Part shown: positions 52,761 to 62,800 of the stretch, piece after piece
Layout of the letters: each line of letters begins with the position of its first letter
Position numbering within the stretch: the first letter of the stretch is position 1
Origin: Blastococcus saxobsidens DD2
GTDB lineage: Bacteria > Actinomycetota > Actinomycetes > Mycobacteriales > Geodermatophilaceae
Reading direction: 5' to 3'
NCBI RefSeq assembly: GCF_000284015.1
Contig: NC_016943.1
Location: 2,087,541 to 2,151,540, forward strand
DNA: 64,000 nt
Notes under the pieces: generated by a model
Seen by the model: the letters and a program-made list of their open reading frames with translations, nothing else
The model's database searches: none
What the model was told of the DNA's origin: nothing
Position numbers and translations under genes: made by a program

Positions 52761-53593
52761 TGTCGCGCAGGGAGAAGACCTGGTGGATCGTCGGGGGCAT
52801 CGCAATCATCATCTACGCGCTGTTCCCGATCGCGTGGATCGTCTCGCTGTCGTTCAAGGGCCCGTCGGACATCGCCAACGGTCAGTTCCTGCCCACCCAG
52901 TTGACCTGGGAGAACTACAGCCTGATCCTCACCGGTGCCGCCAGCGACCTGTTCCTGCCGGCGCTGCGCAACTCGTTCGGCATCGTCCTCATCGCCACGG
53001 CGATCGCGTCGGTGCTGTCGATGTTCGCGGCCTACGCGATCGCGCGGCTGGACTTCCGCGGCAAGAAGCTCATCCTCGGCACCGCGCTGGCCGTCGCGAT
53101 CTTCCCGGTCATCTCCATCGTCACGCCGCTGTTCAACGTGTGGCGCAACATCGGCCTGTACGACACCTGGCCAGGCCTGATCATCCCGTACCTGTCGCTG
53201 ACGCTGCCCATCTCGATCTGGACGATGTCGGCGTTCTTCCGCGAGATCCCCTGGGAGATGGAGCAGGCGGCCCAGGTCGACGGGGCGACCACCTGGCAGG
53301 CGTTCCGCCGGGTGATCGTGCCACTGGCCGCGCCGGGTGTGTTCACCACGGCGATCATCGCCTTCTTCATCGCGTGGAACGACTTCGTCTACGGGATCTC
53401 ACTGACCTCGACGAGCGCGGCCCGGCCGGTACCTGCCGCGCTGGGGCTGTTCTCCGGAGCATCGCAGTTCGTGGACCCGACCGGCAGCATCGCTGCGGCC
53501 GCAGTGATCGTGACCATCCCCGTCATCGTGCTGGTACTGATCTTCCAACGCCGCATCGTCGCCGGTCTGACCAACGGCGCCGTCAAGGGCTGA
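52760..53593 (+). CDS. sugB: Sugar ABC transporter permease, SugB/MalG type
   Basis: A 277-aa permease with six spans and the EAA loop IPWEMEQAAQVDGATTWQAFRRVIVPLA. The C-terminus FQRRIVAGLTNGAVKG is the canonical MalG end that contacts the ATPase; compare the truncated permease at 40918-41433. ATG 52760 shares its first base with the sugA stop and follows GAGAGGAG. An in-frame GTG at 52757 is possible. Confidence 0.9.
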   Translation: MSRREKTWWIVGGIAIIIYALFPIAWIVSLSFKGPSDIANGQFLPTQLTWENYSLILTGAASDLFLPALRNSFGIVLIATAIASVLSMFAAYAIARLDFRGKKLILGTALAVAIFPVISIVTPLFNVWRNIGLYDTWPGLIIPYLSLTLPISIWTMSAFFREIPWEMEQAAQVDGATTWQAFRRVIVPLAAPGVFTTAIIAFFIAWNDFVYGISLTSTSAARPVPAALGLFSGASQFVDPTGSIAAAAVIVTIPVIVLVLIFQRRIVAGLTNGAVKG

Positions 53594-53628
53594 CCTCTGC
53601 TCCACCGACCCATCGAGGGGACGAACCA

Positions 53629-54906
53629 ATGGCTTCCATCGAGATGCGCAACATCGTCAAGCAGTACGGCGACGGGTTCCCGGCGGTGAACGACGTCAGC
53701 CTCGACATCGCCGACGGGGAGTTCATGATCCTCGTCGGCCCGTCCGGGTGCGGGAAGTCGACGCTGCTGCGGATGATCGTCGGGCTGGAGGACATCACCG
53801 GCGGGGACATGGTCATCGGCGGCAACCGGGTCAACGACAAGGCGCCCCGCGATCGCAACCTGTCGATGGTCTTCCAGAACTATGCGCTGTACCCGCACAT
53901 GAGCGTCTTCGAGAACATCGCCTTCCCGCTGCGCCTGTCCAAGACGCCGGACGACGAGGTGCGCCGCCGGGTCACGGAGGCCGCCGACGTGCTGGAGCTC
54001 CAGGAGCACCTCGACCGCAAGCCGGCCAATCTCTCCGGAGGTCAGCGGCAACGGGTGGCGATGGGGCGGGCGATCGTCCGCCAGGCCGAGGCCTTCCTCT
54101 TCGACGAGCCGCTGTCCAACCTCGACGCGAAGCTCCGCGGTCAGATGCGCACCGAGATCTCCCGGCTGCAGCGCCGCCTCGGCATCACCACCGTCTACGT
54201 CACCCACGACCAGACCGAGGCCATGACCCTCGGCGACCGGGTGTGCGTCCTGCGCAAGGGGGTCATCCAGCAGGTCGCCTCGCCGCGCGAGCTCTACGAC
54301 CAGCCGGTCAACCTCTTCGTCGCAGGCTTCATCGGCTCGCCGCCGATGAACTTCCTGCCGGCCACGGTCGAGGGCCGACGGCTCCAGACGCCCTTCGGCA
54401 CCATGGAGCTGGACGACAGGCGGGCCGCGGCCGTCTCCGGCCGTGACCTCCTGCTGGTCGGCATCCGGCCCGAGTACTTCGAGGACGCCTCTCTGGTCGA
54501 CGAAGCCAAGCGGCCGCACGGCACGACCTTCCGTGCCCGGGTCGACGTCACCGAGTGGCTCGGTGACCAGCAGTACGCCTACATCCCGTACGACGCGCCG
54601 GAGGAGGTGCAGAACCAGCTGCGCGAACTTTCCCGCGAGCTGGACTCCGAGGCGCTGCGCACCCAGGCGATCGTCTCCATCGACTCGACCAGCCGGATCC
54701 GTGAAGGCCGGGACGCCGAGTTCTGGATGGACAGCCGGAAGGCGCACGTGTTCGACCCGAGCACCGGCGAGAACCTCACCCGGGACGCCGAGGCCGGCGC
54801 CGAGCTCACCCGGCTGGCCGAGGAGGACCGGCAGGAGCAGGTCGAAGAGGCGCGGTCCCGCGGCGAGAGCATCAGCGGCGACCGGCGGGGCGCCGACGTC
54901 GCGTAG
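53629..54906 (+). CDS. sugC: Sugar ABC transporter ATPase, SugC/MsmX type
   Basis: A 425-aa ATPase: Walker [10 protein letters not shown] at 37-45, signature [15 protein letters not shown], Walker [16 protein letters not shown], switch His in VYVTHDQTEAMT, then TOBE domains. The regulatory region is longer than in the orphan copy at 41424-42542, and the last 50 residues form a charged Glu/Arg tail (AELTRLAEEDRQEQVEEARS). GAGGGG precedes ATG 53629, 35 bases after sugB. Confidence 0.9.
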   Translation: MASIEMRNIVKQYGDGFPAVNDVSLDIADGEFMILVGPSGCGKSTLLRMIVGLEDITGGDMVIGGNRVNDKAPRDRNLSMVFQNYALYPHMSVFENIAFPLRLSKTPDDEVRRRVTEAADVLELQEHLDRKPANLSGGQRQRVAMGRAIVRQAEAFLFDEPLSNLDAKLRGQMRTEISRLQRRLGITTVYVTHDQTEAMTLGDRVCVLRKGVIQQVASPRELYDQPVNLFVAGFIGSPPMNFLPATVEGRRLQTPFGTMELDDRRAAAVSGRDLLLVGIRPEYFEDASLVDEAKRPHGTTFRARVDVTEWLGDQQYAYIPYDAPEEVQNQLRELSRELDSEALRTQAIVSIDSTSRIREGRDAEFWMDSRKAHVFDPSTGENLTRDAEAGAELTRLAEEDRQEQVEEARSRGESISGDRRGADVA

Positions 54907-54925
54907 CAGCCGACGTGCCGGCGCG

Positions 54926-54967
54926 GCCCGGACGGACTCCCCACCGCATGTGGGGGACCGTCCGGGC
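54926..54967 (+). terminator. Hairpin between sugC and the GH13 gene
   Basis: GCCCGGACGG (54926-54935) pairs with CCGTCCGGGC (54958-54967), with further pairing CCCCAC/GTGGGG inside after a small internal loop. It lies 12 bases before the GH13 GTG and could attenuate read-through; a CACACT -10-like box (54967-54972) may give that gene its own promoter. Confidence 0.55.
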
Positions 54968-54979
54968 ACACTCGTGCCC

Positions 54980-56665
54980 GTGACTTCCAGCGAGCCGGCA
55001 TCGACGGGCGCGGTCGACGGTGTGCGAGCCCCGTGGTGGCGCTCGGCCGTGATCTACGAGGTGTACCTGCGCAGCTTCGCCGACACGGACGGCGACGGCA
55101 CCGGTGACCTCCGCGGCCTGCGCTCCCGATTGCCCTACCTCGCCGAGCTCGGCGTCGACGCGGTCTGGATCACTCCCTGGTACCCGTCACCGCTGGCCGA
55201 CGGCGGCTATGACGTCAGCGACTACCGCGACATCGATCCCCGCTACGGCACCCTGGCCGACGCCGACGCCCTCGTCGCCGACGCGCACGCGCTGGGCCTG
55301 CGCATCGTGATCGACCTGGTTGCCAACCACACCTCGGCGGAGCACCCGTGGTTCACGGCGGCGCTGGCCGCGCACCCTGGTTCGCCCGAGCGGGAGCGGT
55401 ACTTCTTCCGCGACGGCCGGGACGGTGGCGACTCGCCGCCCAACGACTGGATCAGCGCCTTCGGCGGACGGGCCTGGACCCGGGTGACCGAATCCGACGG
55501 CGGTCCCGGGCAGTGGTACCTGCACACGTTCGCGCCGGAGCAGCCCGACCTGGACTGGGAGAACCCGGAGGTCCAGGACGACTTCGACGAGGTCCTGCGG
55601 TTCTGGTTCGAGCGCGGCGTGGACGGCGTCCGGATCGACGCGGCACCGGCGATGGCGAAGAAGGCCGGCCTGCCCGACGCCGGCCACGCACCGGACGCGC
55701 TCTTCGAGTCGGCCCGGTGGGTCGACAGTCCGCACTGGGACGTCGAGGGCGTGCACGAGATCCTCCGCCGCTGGCGCCGGCTCGCCGACGGCTACGACGG
55801 TCACCGGCTGATCGTCACCGAGTCGGTCGTCAACGGTCCCGAGCGGCTGGCCCGCTACGTGCGCCCGGACGAGGCGCACACCACGTTCAACTTCGACTAC
55901 CTGCACGCCCCCTGGCACGGCCCGACCCTGCGGTCGGTGATCGACGCCACGCTGACCTCGCTGGCGCCGCACGGGGCGCCGGCCACCTGGGTGTTGTCCA
56001 GCCACGACGAGACCCGGCCCGTGACCCGCTTCGGCCGGGCCGAGACGGGCATCGCGCTGATGGGCACCGGCTCGACGGGCCAGCCCTCCGACCTCGCGCT
56101 GGGGCTGCGCCGGTCGCGGGCTGCCCTGCTGCTCACCCTCGCGTTGCCCGGTGGCGCGTACCTGTACCAGGGGGAGGAGCTGGGACTGCCTGAGGTGGAG
56201 GACCTGCCCGAGGACGTCCTCCAGGACCCCACCTGGCAACGGTCCGGACGCACCGTCCGGGGCCGGGACGGCTGCCGGGTACCCATGCCCTGGTCCGGCG
56301 CCCACCCGCCGTTCGGGTTCACCGCTCCCGGCGTCGCGCCCTGGCTGCCGCAACCGCGCGGCTGGGCCACCCTCACCGCCGAGGCGCAACGGGCGGACCC
56401 AGGCTCGATGCTGTCGCTGTGCCGCACGGCGCTGCACCTCAGGCGGATCCGGCCGGAACTGCACGACGCGCCGCTCACCTGGGTGGCGGAGTTCCGTGAC
56501 CGGCCGGAGGTGCTGGCGTTCGACCGCGGCCCGGCGCTGCGGTGCCTGGTCAACCTCTCGCCCGAGCCGGTCGCCCTCGAGGACCACGGCCGCGTCCTGC
56601 TCGCCAGCGGACCGGACGACGGTTCGTTGGCAGCCGACACCGCCGTCTGGCTCGACCGTACGTGA
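54980..56665 (+). CDS. GH13 alpha-glucosidase-family hydrolase
   Basis: A 561-aa cytoplasmic GH13 enzyme of the oligo-1,6-glucosidase/alpha-glucosidase group (subfamily 30 like). The barrel shows VIYEVYLRSFADTDGDGTGDL, DLVANHTSAEHPWF, the nucleophile GVDGVRIDAAPA (Asp220), the acid/base IVTESVV (Glu281) and the transition-state Asp in SSHDETRPVTRFG (Asp343; most relatives have NHD). It probably cleaves the disaccharide brought in by the upstream importer. GTG 54980 is chosen; GTG 54974 is also in frame. Confidence 0.9.
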   Translation: MTSSEPASTGAVDGVRAPWWRSAVIYEVYLRSFADTDGDGTGDLRGLRSRLPYLAELGVDAVWITPWYPSPLADGGYDVSDYRDIDPRYGTLADADALVADAHALGLRIVIDLVANHTSAEHPWFTAALAAHPGSPERERYFFRDGRDGGDSPPNDWISAFGGRAWTRVTESDGGPGQWYLHTFAPEQPDLDWENPEVQDDFDEVLRFWFERGVDGVRIDAAPAMAKKAGLPDAGHAPDALFESARWVDSPHWDVEGVHEILRRWRRLADGYDGHRLIVTESVVNGPERLARYVRPDEAHTTFNFDYLHAPWHGPTLRSVIDATLTSLAPHGAPATWVLSSHDETRPVTRFGRAETGIALMGTGSTGQPSDLALGLRRSRAALLLTLALPGGAYLYQGEELGLPEVEDLPEDVLQDPTWQRSGRTVRGRDGCRVPMPWSGAHPPFGFTAPGVAPWLPQPRGWATLTAEAQRADPGSMLSLCRTALHLRRIRPELHDAPLTWVAEFRDRPEVLAFDRGPALRCLVNLSPEPVALEDHGRVLLASGPDDGSLAADTAVWLDRT

Positions 56666-56755
56666 CCCGGGATCGGTCGACGACGAGGCGGGGCGACTAT
56701 CGTCGTCGGCGCCGCCGGGTCATCCGGCCGGTGCCGCCCGACCCTGGAGCCCGAC

Positions 56756-57340
56756 CTGACCGAGCACGTCGATCCGGCTGACGGCGCACCCGGCGGGTCC
56801 TCCGCCGCCGCGCCCCCCGCCAGGCCGCGCACCCGGCTGCTGCTGACGCTGGCCACCGTCGTCCTGCTCGCCGATCTGGTGACCAAGCTCGTCGCCGTCG
56901 CGATGATCGAGCCCGGCGAGGACATCCGGGTGCTCGGCGGCGCGCTGTACCTCACCAACCTGCGCAACACCGGCGCGGCGTTCTCCTTCGCCGAGGGCTT
57001 CACCGTGGTCTTCACGCTGATCGCGGTGGCGGTCGCCGTCGTCATCCTGCGCACCGCCCGACGGCTGCGGTCGACGGGCTGGGCGGTGGCCCTCGGGCTG
57101 GTGCTCGGCGGAGCACTGGGCAACCTGGTCGACCGGATCTTCCGCGACCCCGGCTTCCTGCGCGGCGGCGTCGTCGACTTCCTGTCGGTCTTCGGCCCCG
57201 ACGGGGAGGTGTGGCCGGTGTTCAACGTCGCCGACTCCGCGATCGTCTGCGGCGGCGTCCTGGGCGCGGTGATGGCCCTGCGGGGCATCGAGTTCGACGG
57301 CACCCGGGGCGACGCGGAGGACCGGCCCGACACCGCCTGA
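56756..57340 (+). CDS. lspA: Lipoprotein signal peptidase LspA, probable CTG start
   Basis: A 194-aa signal peptidase II with four membrane spans. Catalytic Asp126 ([20 protein letters not shown]) and Asp160 ([11 protein letters not shown]) are present, and NTGAAFSF is diagnostic. The frame has no ATG/GTG/TTG before 56879, and starting at GTG 56879 would cut off the first helix ([18 protein letters not shown]). CTG 56756 has GGAG six bases upstream and gives [13 protein letters not shown], a plausible cytoplasmic start. CTG initiation is inference. Confidence 0.85.
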   Translation: MTEHVDPADGAPGGSSAAAPPARPRTRLLLTLATVVLLADLVTKLVAVAMIEPGEDIRVLGGALYLTNLRNTGAAFSFAEGFTVVFTLIAVAVAVVILRTARRLRSTGWAVALGLVLGGALGNLVDRIFRDPGFLRGGVVDFLSVFGPDGEVWPVFNVADSAIVCGGVLGAVMALRGIEFDGTRGDAEDRPDTA

Positions 57341-57387
57341 GGTTCCGCTGCGACGCCGTGTCCGCGCCGACCCGCACAATGGTGCCC

Positions 57388-58326
57388 GTGACCAGCGCTC
57401 CCGGCCTGCACCGGGCCCTTCCGGTGCCCGACGGCCTGGAGGGGCAGCGGGTCGACCAGGCCCTCTCCCGGCTGTTCGGACTGAGCCGCACCGCCGCGGC
57501 CGAGGTGGCCGACGCCGGCCACGTCGTCGTGGACGGTCGGGTCCGCGGCAAGGGCGACCGGCTGACCGGCGGGAGCTGGCTGGAGGTCGAGCTGCCGCCC
57601 CCGCCCGGCGAGCCGGCCCCGCCGAAGCCGGTCCAGGGGATGGCGGTCCTGCACGACGACGACGACCTCGTGGTCGTCGACAAGCCGGTCGGCGTCGCCG
57701 CGCATCCGAGCCCCGGCTGGGACGGGCCCACGGTCATCGGTGGCCTGGCCGCGGCGGGCTACCGGATCTCGACCTCGGGCGCAGCCGAGCGGCAGGGCGT
57801 CGTGCACCGGCTGGACGCCGCCACCACCGGCGTCATGGTGGTGGCCAAGAGCGAGCGCGCGTACACGGCGCTCAAGGCCGCGTTCAAGGAGCGCACCGTC
57901 GCGAAGGGCTACCACGCCCTGGTGCAGGGCCATCCCGACCCGTCGCGCGGCACCATCGACGCACCGATCGACCGGCACCCCCGCCACGACTGGAAGTTCG
58001 CCGTGGTCAGCGGCGGTCGCCCGTCGATCACGCACTACGAGGTGACCGAGGCCTTCGCCGCAGCCAGCCTGGTCGACATCCGGCTGGAGACCGGCCGCAC
58101 GCACCAGATCCGGGTGCACTTCTCGGCCCTGCGGCACCCGTGCGTGGGTGACACCACCTACGGCGCCGATCCCACGCTCGCCGCCCGGCTGGGCGTGTCC
58201 CGCCAGTGGCTGCACGCGGTGCGGCTGGGCCTCCCGCACCCGGCCGACGGCCGCTGGGTCCAGTTCACCAGCGAGTACCCGCCCGACCTCGCCGGCGCGC
58301 TGGGCGTGCTGCGCGCCGAGGCCTGA
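57388..58326 (+). CDS. rluD: RluA-family 23S rRNA pseudouridine synthase (RluD-like)
   Basis: A 312-aa synthase with an N-terminal S4 RNA-binding domain ([28 protein letters not shown]) and the catalytic domain with [16 protein letters not shown] (Asp143), then [23 protein letters not shown]. RluD-type enzymes modify helix 69 of 23S rRNA. It lies 47 bases after lspA, a widely conserved pairing. GTG 57388 with CACAAT seven bases upstream suggests a leaderless start; ATG 57379 is also in frame. Confidence 0.9.
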   Translation: MTSAPGLHRALPVPDGLEGQRVDQALSRLFGLSRTAAAEVADAGHVVVDGRVRGKGDRLTGGSWLEVELPPPPGEPAPPKPVQGMAVLHDDDDLVVVDKPVGVAAHPSPGWDGPTVIGGLAAAGYRISTSGAAERQGVVHRLDAATTGVMVVAKSERAYTALKAAFKERTVAKGYHALVQGHPDPSRGTIDAPIDRHPRHDWKFAVVSGGRPSITHYEVTEAFAAASLVDIRLETGRTHQIRVHFSALRHPCVGDTTYGADPTLAARLGVSRQWLHAVRLGLPHPADGRWVQFTSEYPPDLAGALGVLRAEA

Positions 58327-58334
58327 CCCCTCCG

Positions 58335-59138
58335 GTGTCGGGTCTGCCGACCTCCCTCGCCGACTTCGGGCCGGCGGCGCTGGCCGCGGTCGTGGTGGCC
58401 GGCTACCTCGTCGTCGGGGAGCCGGTGGTGGGGCACGTCCTCCACCGTCGGTTCGAAGGGCGCCTGCGCACCGACGCGGGAGCGCGGCGGTCGTTCTACC
58501 GGCGGCTGCTGGTCCTGGAGTGGGGGCTGGCGGTGCTCACGTTCGTGGTCTGGCTGTTCGCGCCCGGCGTCGACGGCGGCGCCGTGGGGCTGCGGTGGCC
58601 GCAGGAGTGGCCGAGGTCGTTCACGGCGGTCGTCGTCGCGGTCGTGCTGCTGTTCGTGGTCGCCTCGACCCGGCAGCTCCGCTCCGGTGCGCTGCTGGAG
58701 ATGGCCCGCCCCGCGCGCCGCCCGGGAGAGGGCCGGCACGCCGAGCCGCCCGGGCAGTCGACCCTCGCCCTGCTGCCCCGCACCGACGAGGAGCGGCGGC
58801 TGTTCACCGTGGTCGGCATCACCGCCGGGGTGTGCGAGGAGTGGCTCTACCGCGGCTTCTTCCTGGCCGTGGTGTCGGCCGTGGTGGGCGGTGCCCCGCC
58901 GTTCGTGCTGGTGGTCGTCGCCGCCGTCGCGTTCGGGCTGGCGCACGCCTACCAGGGCCGGGCGGGGATCCTCCTCACCGGCGTCCTCGGTGGCGTGATG
59001 GCCGGCCTCTACCTGGACACCGGTTCGCTGCTGCTGCCGGTGCTGCTGCACGCGTTGATCGACCTCCGGTTCCTGCTGGTGCCGGCCAGTGCCCTGCCCT
59101 CGTCGCTGCACGGCCCGCGGGAGGCCCCCGGGGTCTGA
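58335..59138 (+). CDS. CPBP family intramembrane protease (CAAX-like, Abi)
   Basis: A 267-aa membrane protein with seven or eight spans. The CPBP motifs are complete: GVCEEWLYRGF gives Glu168, Glu169 and Arg173; FGLAHAYQG gives His204; LLHALIDLR gives His239. These match the Rce1-type metal-independent glutamate protease site. Members process prenylated proteins or bacteriocins, or protect from them; the substrate here is unknown. GTG 58335 is nine bases after the rluD stop. Confidence 0.85.
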   Translation: MSGLPTSLADFGPAALAAVVVAGYLVVGEPVVGHVLHRRFEGRLRTDAGARRSFYRRLLVLEWGLAVLTFVVWLFAPGVDGGAVGLRWPQEWPRSFTAVVVAVVLLFVVASTRQLRSGALLEMARPARRPGEGRHAEPPGQSTLALLPRTDEERRLFTVVGITAGVCEEWLYRGFFLAVVSAVVGGAPPFVLVVVAAVAFGLAHAYQGRAGILLTGVLGGVMAGLYLDTGSLLLPVLLHALIDLRFLLVPASALPSSLHGPREAPGV

Positions 59139-59164
59139 GCGGCGCGCCCGGCAGGATGGGCGCC

Positions 59165-59620
59165 GTGTCGAGCCCCACCGCGCAGGTCGCCACCGCCGCC
59201 GACTGGCCCGAGGTCGCACGGCTGCGCACCCGCGTCTTCGTGGAGGAGCAGGGTGTCCCGCCGGAGATCGAGCAGGACGCCGCCGACGCGACCGCCGTCC
59301 ACGTGCTCAGCCGCGACGACGCGGGGCGGCTGGTCGCCACCGGGCGGCTGCTGGTGGACGGGCCGACGGCGCGGATCGGCCGGATGGCCGCGGCCGCCGA
59401 CGTCCGGGGCCGGGGCCACGGCGCCGCGGTGCTGGCCGAGCTGCACCGCCAGGCGGCCGCCCGGGGCGCCACGGAGGTCGAGCTGCACGCCCAGCTGCCG
59501 GCCCGCCGGTTCTACGAGCGCGAGGGGTACACGGCCGTCGGCGACGTGTACGAGGAGGCCGGTATCGCGCACGTCACGATGCGCCGGCGGCTCGGGGAGG
59601 GGCGTGCGGGAGCCGTGTGA
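59165..59620 (+). CDS. GNAT family N-acetyltransferase
   Basis: A 151-aa GCN5-type acetyltransferase of the ElaA/YybD-like kind. VARLRTRVFVEEQGVPPEIEQD is the characteristic N-terminal segment; IGRMAAAADVRGRGHGAAVLAELHR carries the acetyl-CoA pyrophosphate loop RGRGHG; FYEREGYTAVGDVYEEAGIAHVTM is the C-terminal motif. The acceptor is unknown. CAGGAT lies seven bases before GTG 59165; ATG 59156 is an alternative. Confidence 0.85.
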   Translation: MSSPTAQVATAADWPEVARLRTRVFVEEQGVPPEIEQDAADATAVHVLSRDDAGRLVATGRLLVDGPTARIGRMAAAADVRGRGHGAAVLAELHRQAAARGATEVELHAQLPARRFYEREGYTAVGDVYEEAGIAHVTMRRRLGEGRAGAV

Positions 59621-59822
59621 CGGAGTGGTCCGGATCGCCGAGACACGAACTTGTCGGTGGTCGCCGGTACACCTGTCCAGGTGCGAGGATCGACACCGAA
59701 CCGGTCCCCGCTCGAGCGGCACCGTCGAACGGCCTTCCCCGCCGGTCATGAGAACCATCCCGCCGACCCTGCCGGTCTCCCGCCGGCCGGGCCGTCGAGA
59801 CCCGTGAGGAGCACCCCGCACC

Positions 59823-62800
59823 GTGAGCACCCCGTCCCGCGCAGAGAACTTCGTGCACCTGCACGTGCACACCGAGTACTCGATGCTGGACGGCGCGGCG
59901 AAGCTGCCGGAGGTCACCGCGGCCGCGGCGGAGCAGGGGATGCCCGCGCTGGCGATGACCGACCACGGCAACGTCTTCGGCGCCTACGACTTCTACAAGA
60001 AGGCCACCGCCGCCGGGGTCAAGCCGATCATCGGCATGGAGGGGTACTACACCCCCGGCTCCCGGTTCGACCGCGCCCCGTTCGACTTCGGCGACAAGCT
60101 CCTCGACGAGGAGGGGGACGGCGGGTCCAACCGGGGCAAGGCCGCGTACACCCACATGACGCTGCTGGCCCGCACCACCGAGGGCATGCACAACCTGTTC
60201 CGCATCTCCTCGCTGGCCAGCCTGGAGGGGCAGTACCGCAAGCCGCGCTTCGACCGCGACCTGCTGGAGAAGTACGGCACGGGCCTGATCGCCACCACCG
60301 GCTGCCCGTCGGGCGAGGTGAACATGTGGCTGCGCGCCGGCAAGGAGGACAAGGCGCGCCAGGCGGCCGCCGACTTCCAGGACATCTTCGGCAAGGAGAA
60401 CTTTTACGCCGAGCTGATGGACCACGGGCTGTCCATCGAGAAGAAGACCCGCCCCGCGCTGCTGGCCATCGCCAAGGACCTCGGCATCCCGCTGCTGGCC
60501 ACCAACGACCTGCACTACACGCACAAGGAGGACGCCGACGCCCACGACGCCCTGCTGTGCATCCAGACGGGGTCGCGGCTCAACGAGCCCAACCGCTTCA
60601 AGTTCAACGGGAACGGCTACTACCTGAAGTCCGCCGCCGAGATGCGCGCGCTGTTCACCGGCGACCTGGCCGAGGCATGCGACAACACCCTGCTGGTCGC
60701 CGAGCAGTGCGAGGTCACCTTCACCGAGGGTGCCGACCTCATGCCGCGTTTCCCGCTGCCGCCGGGCGAGGACGAGACCTCCTGGTTCGTCAAGGAGGTC
60801 GAGCGCGGGCTGCACAAGCGCTACCCCGGCGGCATCCCCGACCACGTGCGCAAGCAGGCCGACTACGAGGTCGGAATCATCAGTCAGATGGGCTTCCCGG
60901 GGTACTTCCTCGTGGTCGCCGACTTCATCAACTGGGCCAAGGACAACGGCATCCGGGTCGGCCCGGGCCGCGGCTCGGCCGCCGGCTCGCTGGCCGCCTT
61001 CGCCATGGGCATCACCGACCTGGACCCGCTGGCCCACGGCCTGATCTTCGAGCGGTTCCTCAACCCCGAGCGCGTCTCCATGCCCGATGTCGACATCGAC
61101 TTCGACGACCGCCGCCGCGGCGAGGTGATCCAGTATGTCTCGCAGAAGTACGGCGAGGAGCGGGTCAGCCAGATCGTCACCTACGGCACGATCAAGGCGA
61201 AGGCCGCGATCAAGGACGCCGCTCGCGTGCTGGACCGGCCGTACTCGGTGGGCGACGAGCTGACCAAGCTGATGCCGCCGGGCGTGATGGGCAAGGACAT
61301 CCCGCTGTCCGGGATCTTCGACCCCAAGCACGAGCGCTACAAGGAGGCCGCGGAGTTCCGGGCCCGCTACGAGTCCGACCCGGGCGCGGCGGAGGTCGTC
61401 GACCAGGCCCGCAAGCTCGAGGGCCTGAAGCGGCAGTGGGGCGTGCATGCGGCCGGCGTCATCATCGGCCGGTACCCGCTGATCGACAGCATCCCGATCA
61501 TGCGGCGCGAAGCCGACGGGGCGGTCATCACGCAGTTCGACTACCCGACCTGCGAGACGCTCGGCCTGCTGAAGATGGACTTCCTGGGCCTGCGCAACCT
61601 GACCGTGATCGACGACGCGCTGCGCAACATCGTGCTGAACGGCAAGGAGCCGATCGACCTCGACGAGCTCAGCAAGGACCTCACCGACAAGGCGACCTAC
61701 GAGCTCCTCGGCCGCGGTGACACCCTCGGCGTCTTCCAGTTCGACGGCGGCCCCATGCGGTCGCTGCTGCGCCTGATGCGGCCGGACAACTTCGAGGACA
61801 TCTCCGCCGTCGGCGCGCTCTACCGCCCAGGTCCGATGGGTGCGAACTCGCACACCAACTACGCGCTGCGCAAGAACGGCCAGCAGGAGATCACCCCGAT
61901 CCACCCGGAGCTGGCCGAGCCGCTGGCGGAGATCCTGGGCCAGACCTACGGCCTGATCGTCTACCAGGAGCAGGTCATGGCGATCGCCCAGAAGGTCGCC
62001 GGGTACTCCCTCGGCAAGGCCGACCTGCTGCGTCGCGCGATGGGCAAGAAGAAGAAGTCCGTCCTGGACGCCGAGTACGTCGGCTTCGAGGCCGGCATGA
62101 CGGCCAACGGCTTCTCGGCCGCCGCGGTCAAGACGCTGTGGGACATCCTGGTCCCGTTCGCCGACTACGCATTCAACAAGGCGCACTCGGCCGCGTACGG
62201 GCTGGTCTCCTACTGGACGGCCTACCTCAAGGCCAACTACCCGGCCGAGTACATGGCGGGGCTGCTCACCAGCGTCGGCGACGACAAGGACCGCCGGCCG
62301 ATCTACCTGGCCGAGTGCCGGCGGATGGGCATCAAGGTGCTCCCGCCGGACGTCAACGAGTCGTCCTGGGACTTCACCGCCGTCGGCACCGACATCCGCT
62401 TCGGCCTGGCCTCGGTGCGCAACGTCGGGACCAACGTCGTGGAGTCGATCGTCCGCGCCCGCGAGGAGAAGGGCGCGTTCAAGGACTTCGCCGACTTCAT
62501 GCGCAAGATCGACACGGTGGCCTGCAACAAGAAGGTCATCGAGTCACTGGCCAAGGCCGGGGCGTTCGACTCGCTGGGCCACTCGCGTCAGGGCATCGTC
62601 GCCGTCCACGCCCAGGCCGTCGAGTCCGCCATGGGGCTCAAGCGCAAGGAGGCCGAGGGCCAGTTCGACCTGTTCGGCAGCTTCGGCGACGAGGGCGGCG
62701 CGGAGGACCCGTTCGCCGGTGCCCTGGACCTCACCATCCCGACCGCGGACTGGTCGAAGAGCGAGCGGCTGATGTTCGAGCGGGACATGCTCGGCCTCTA

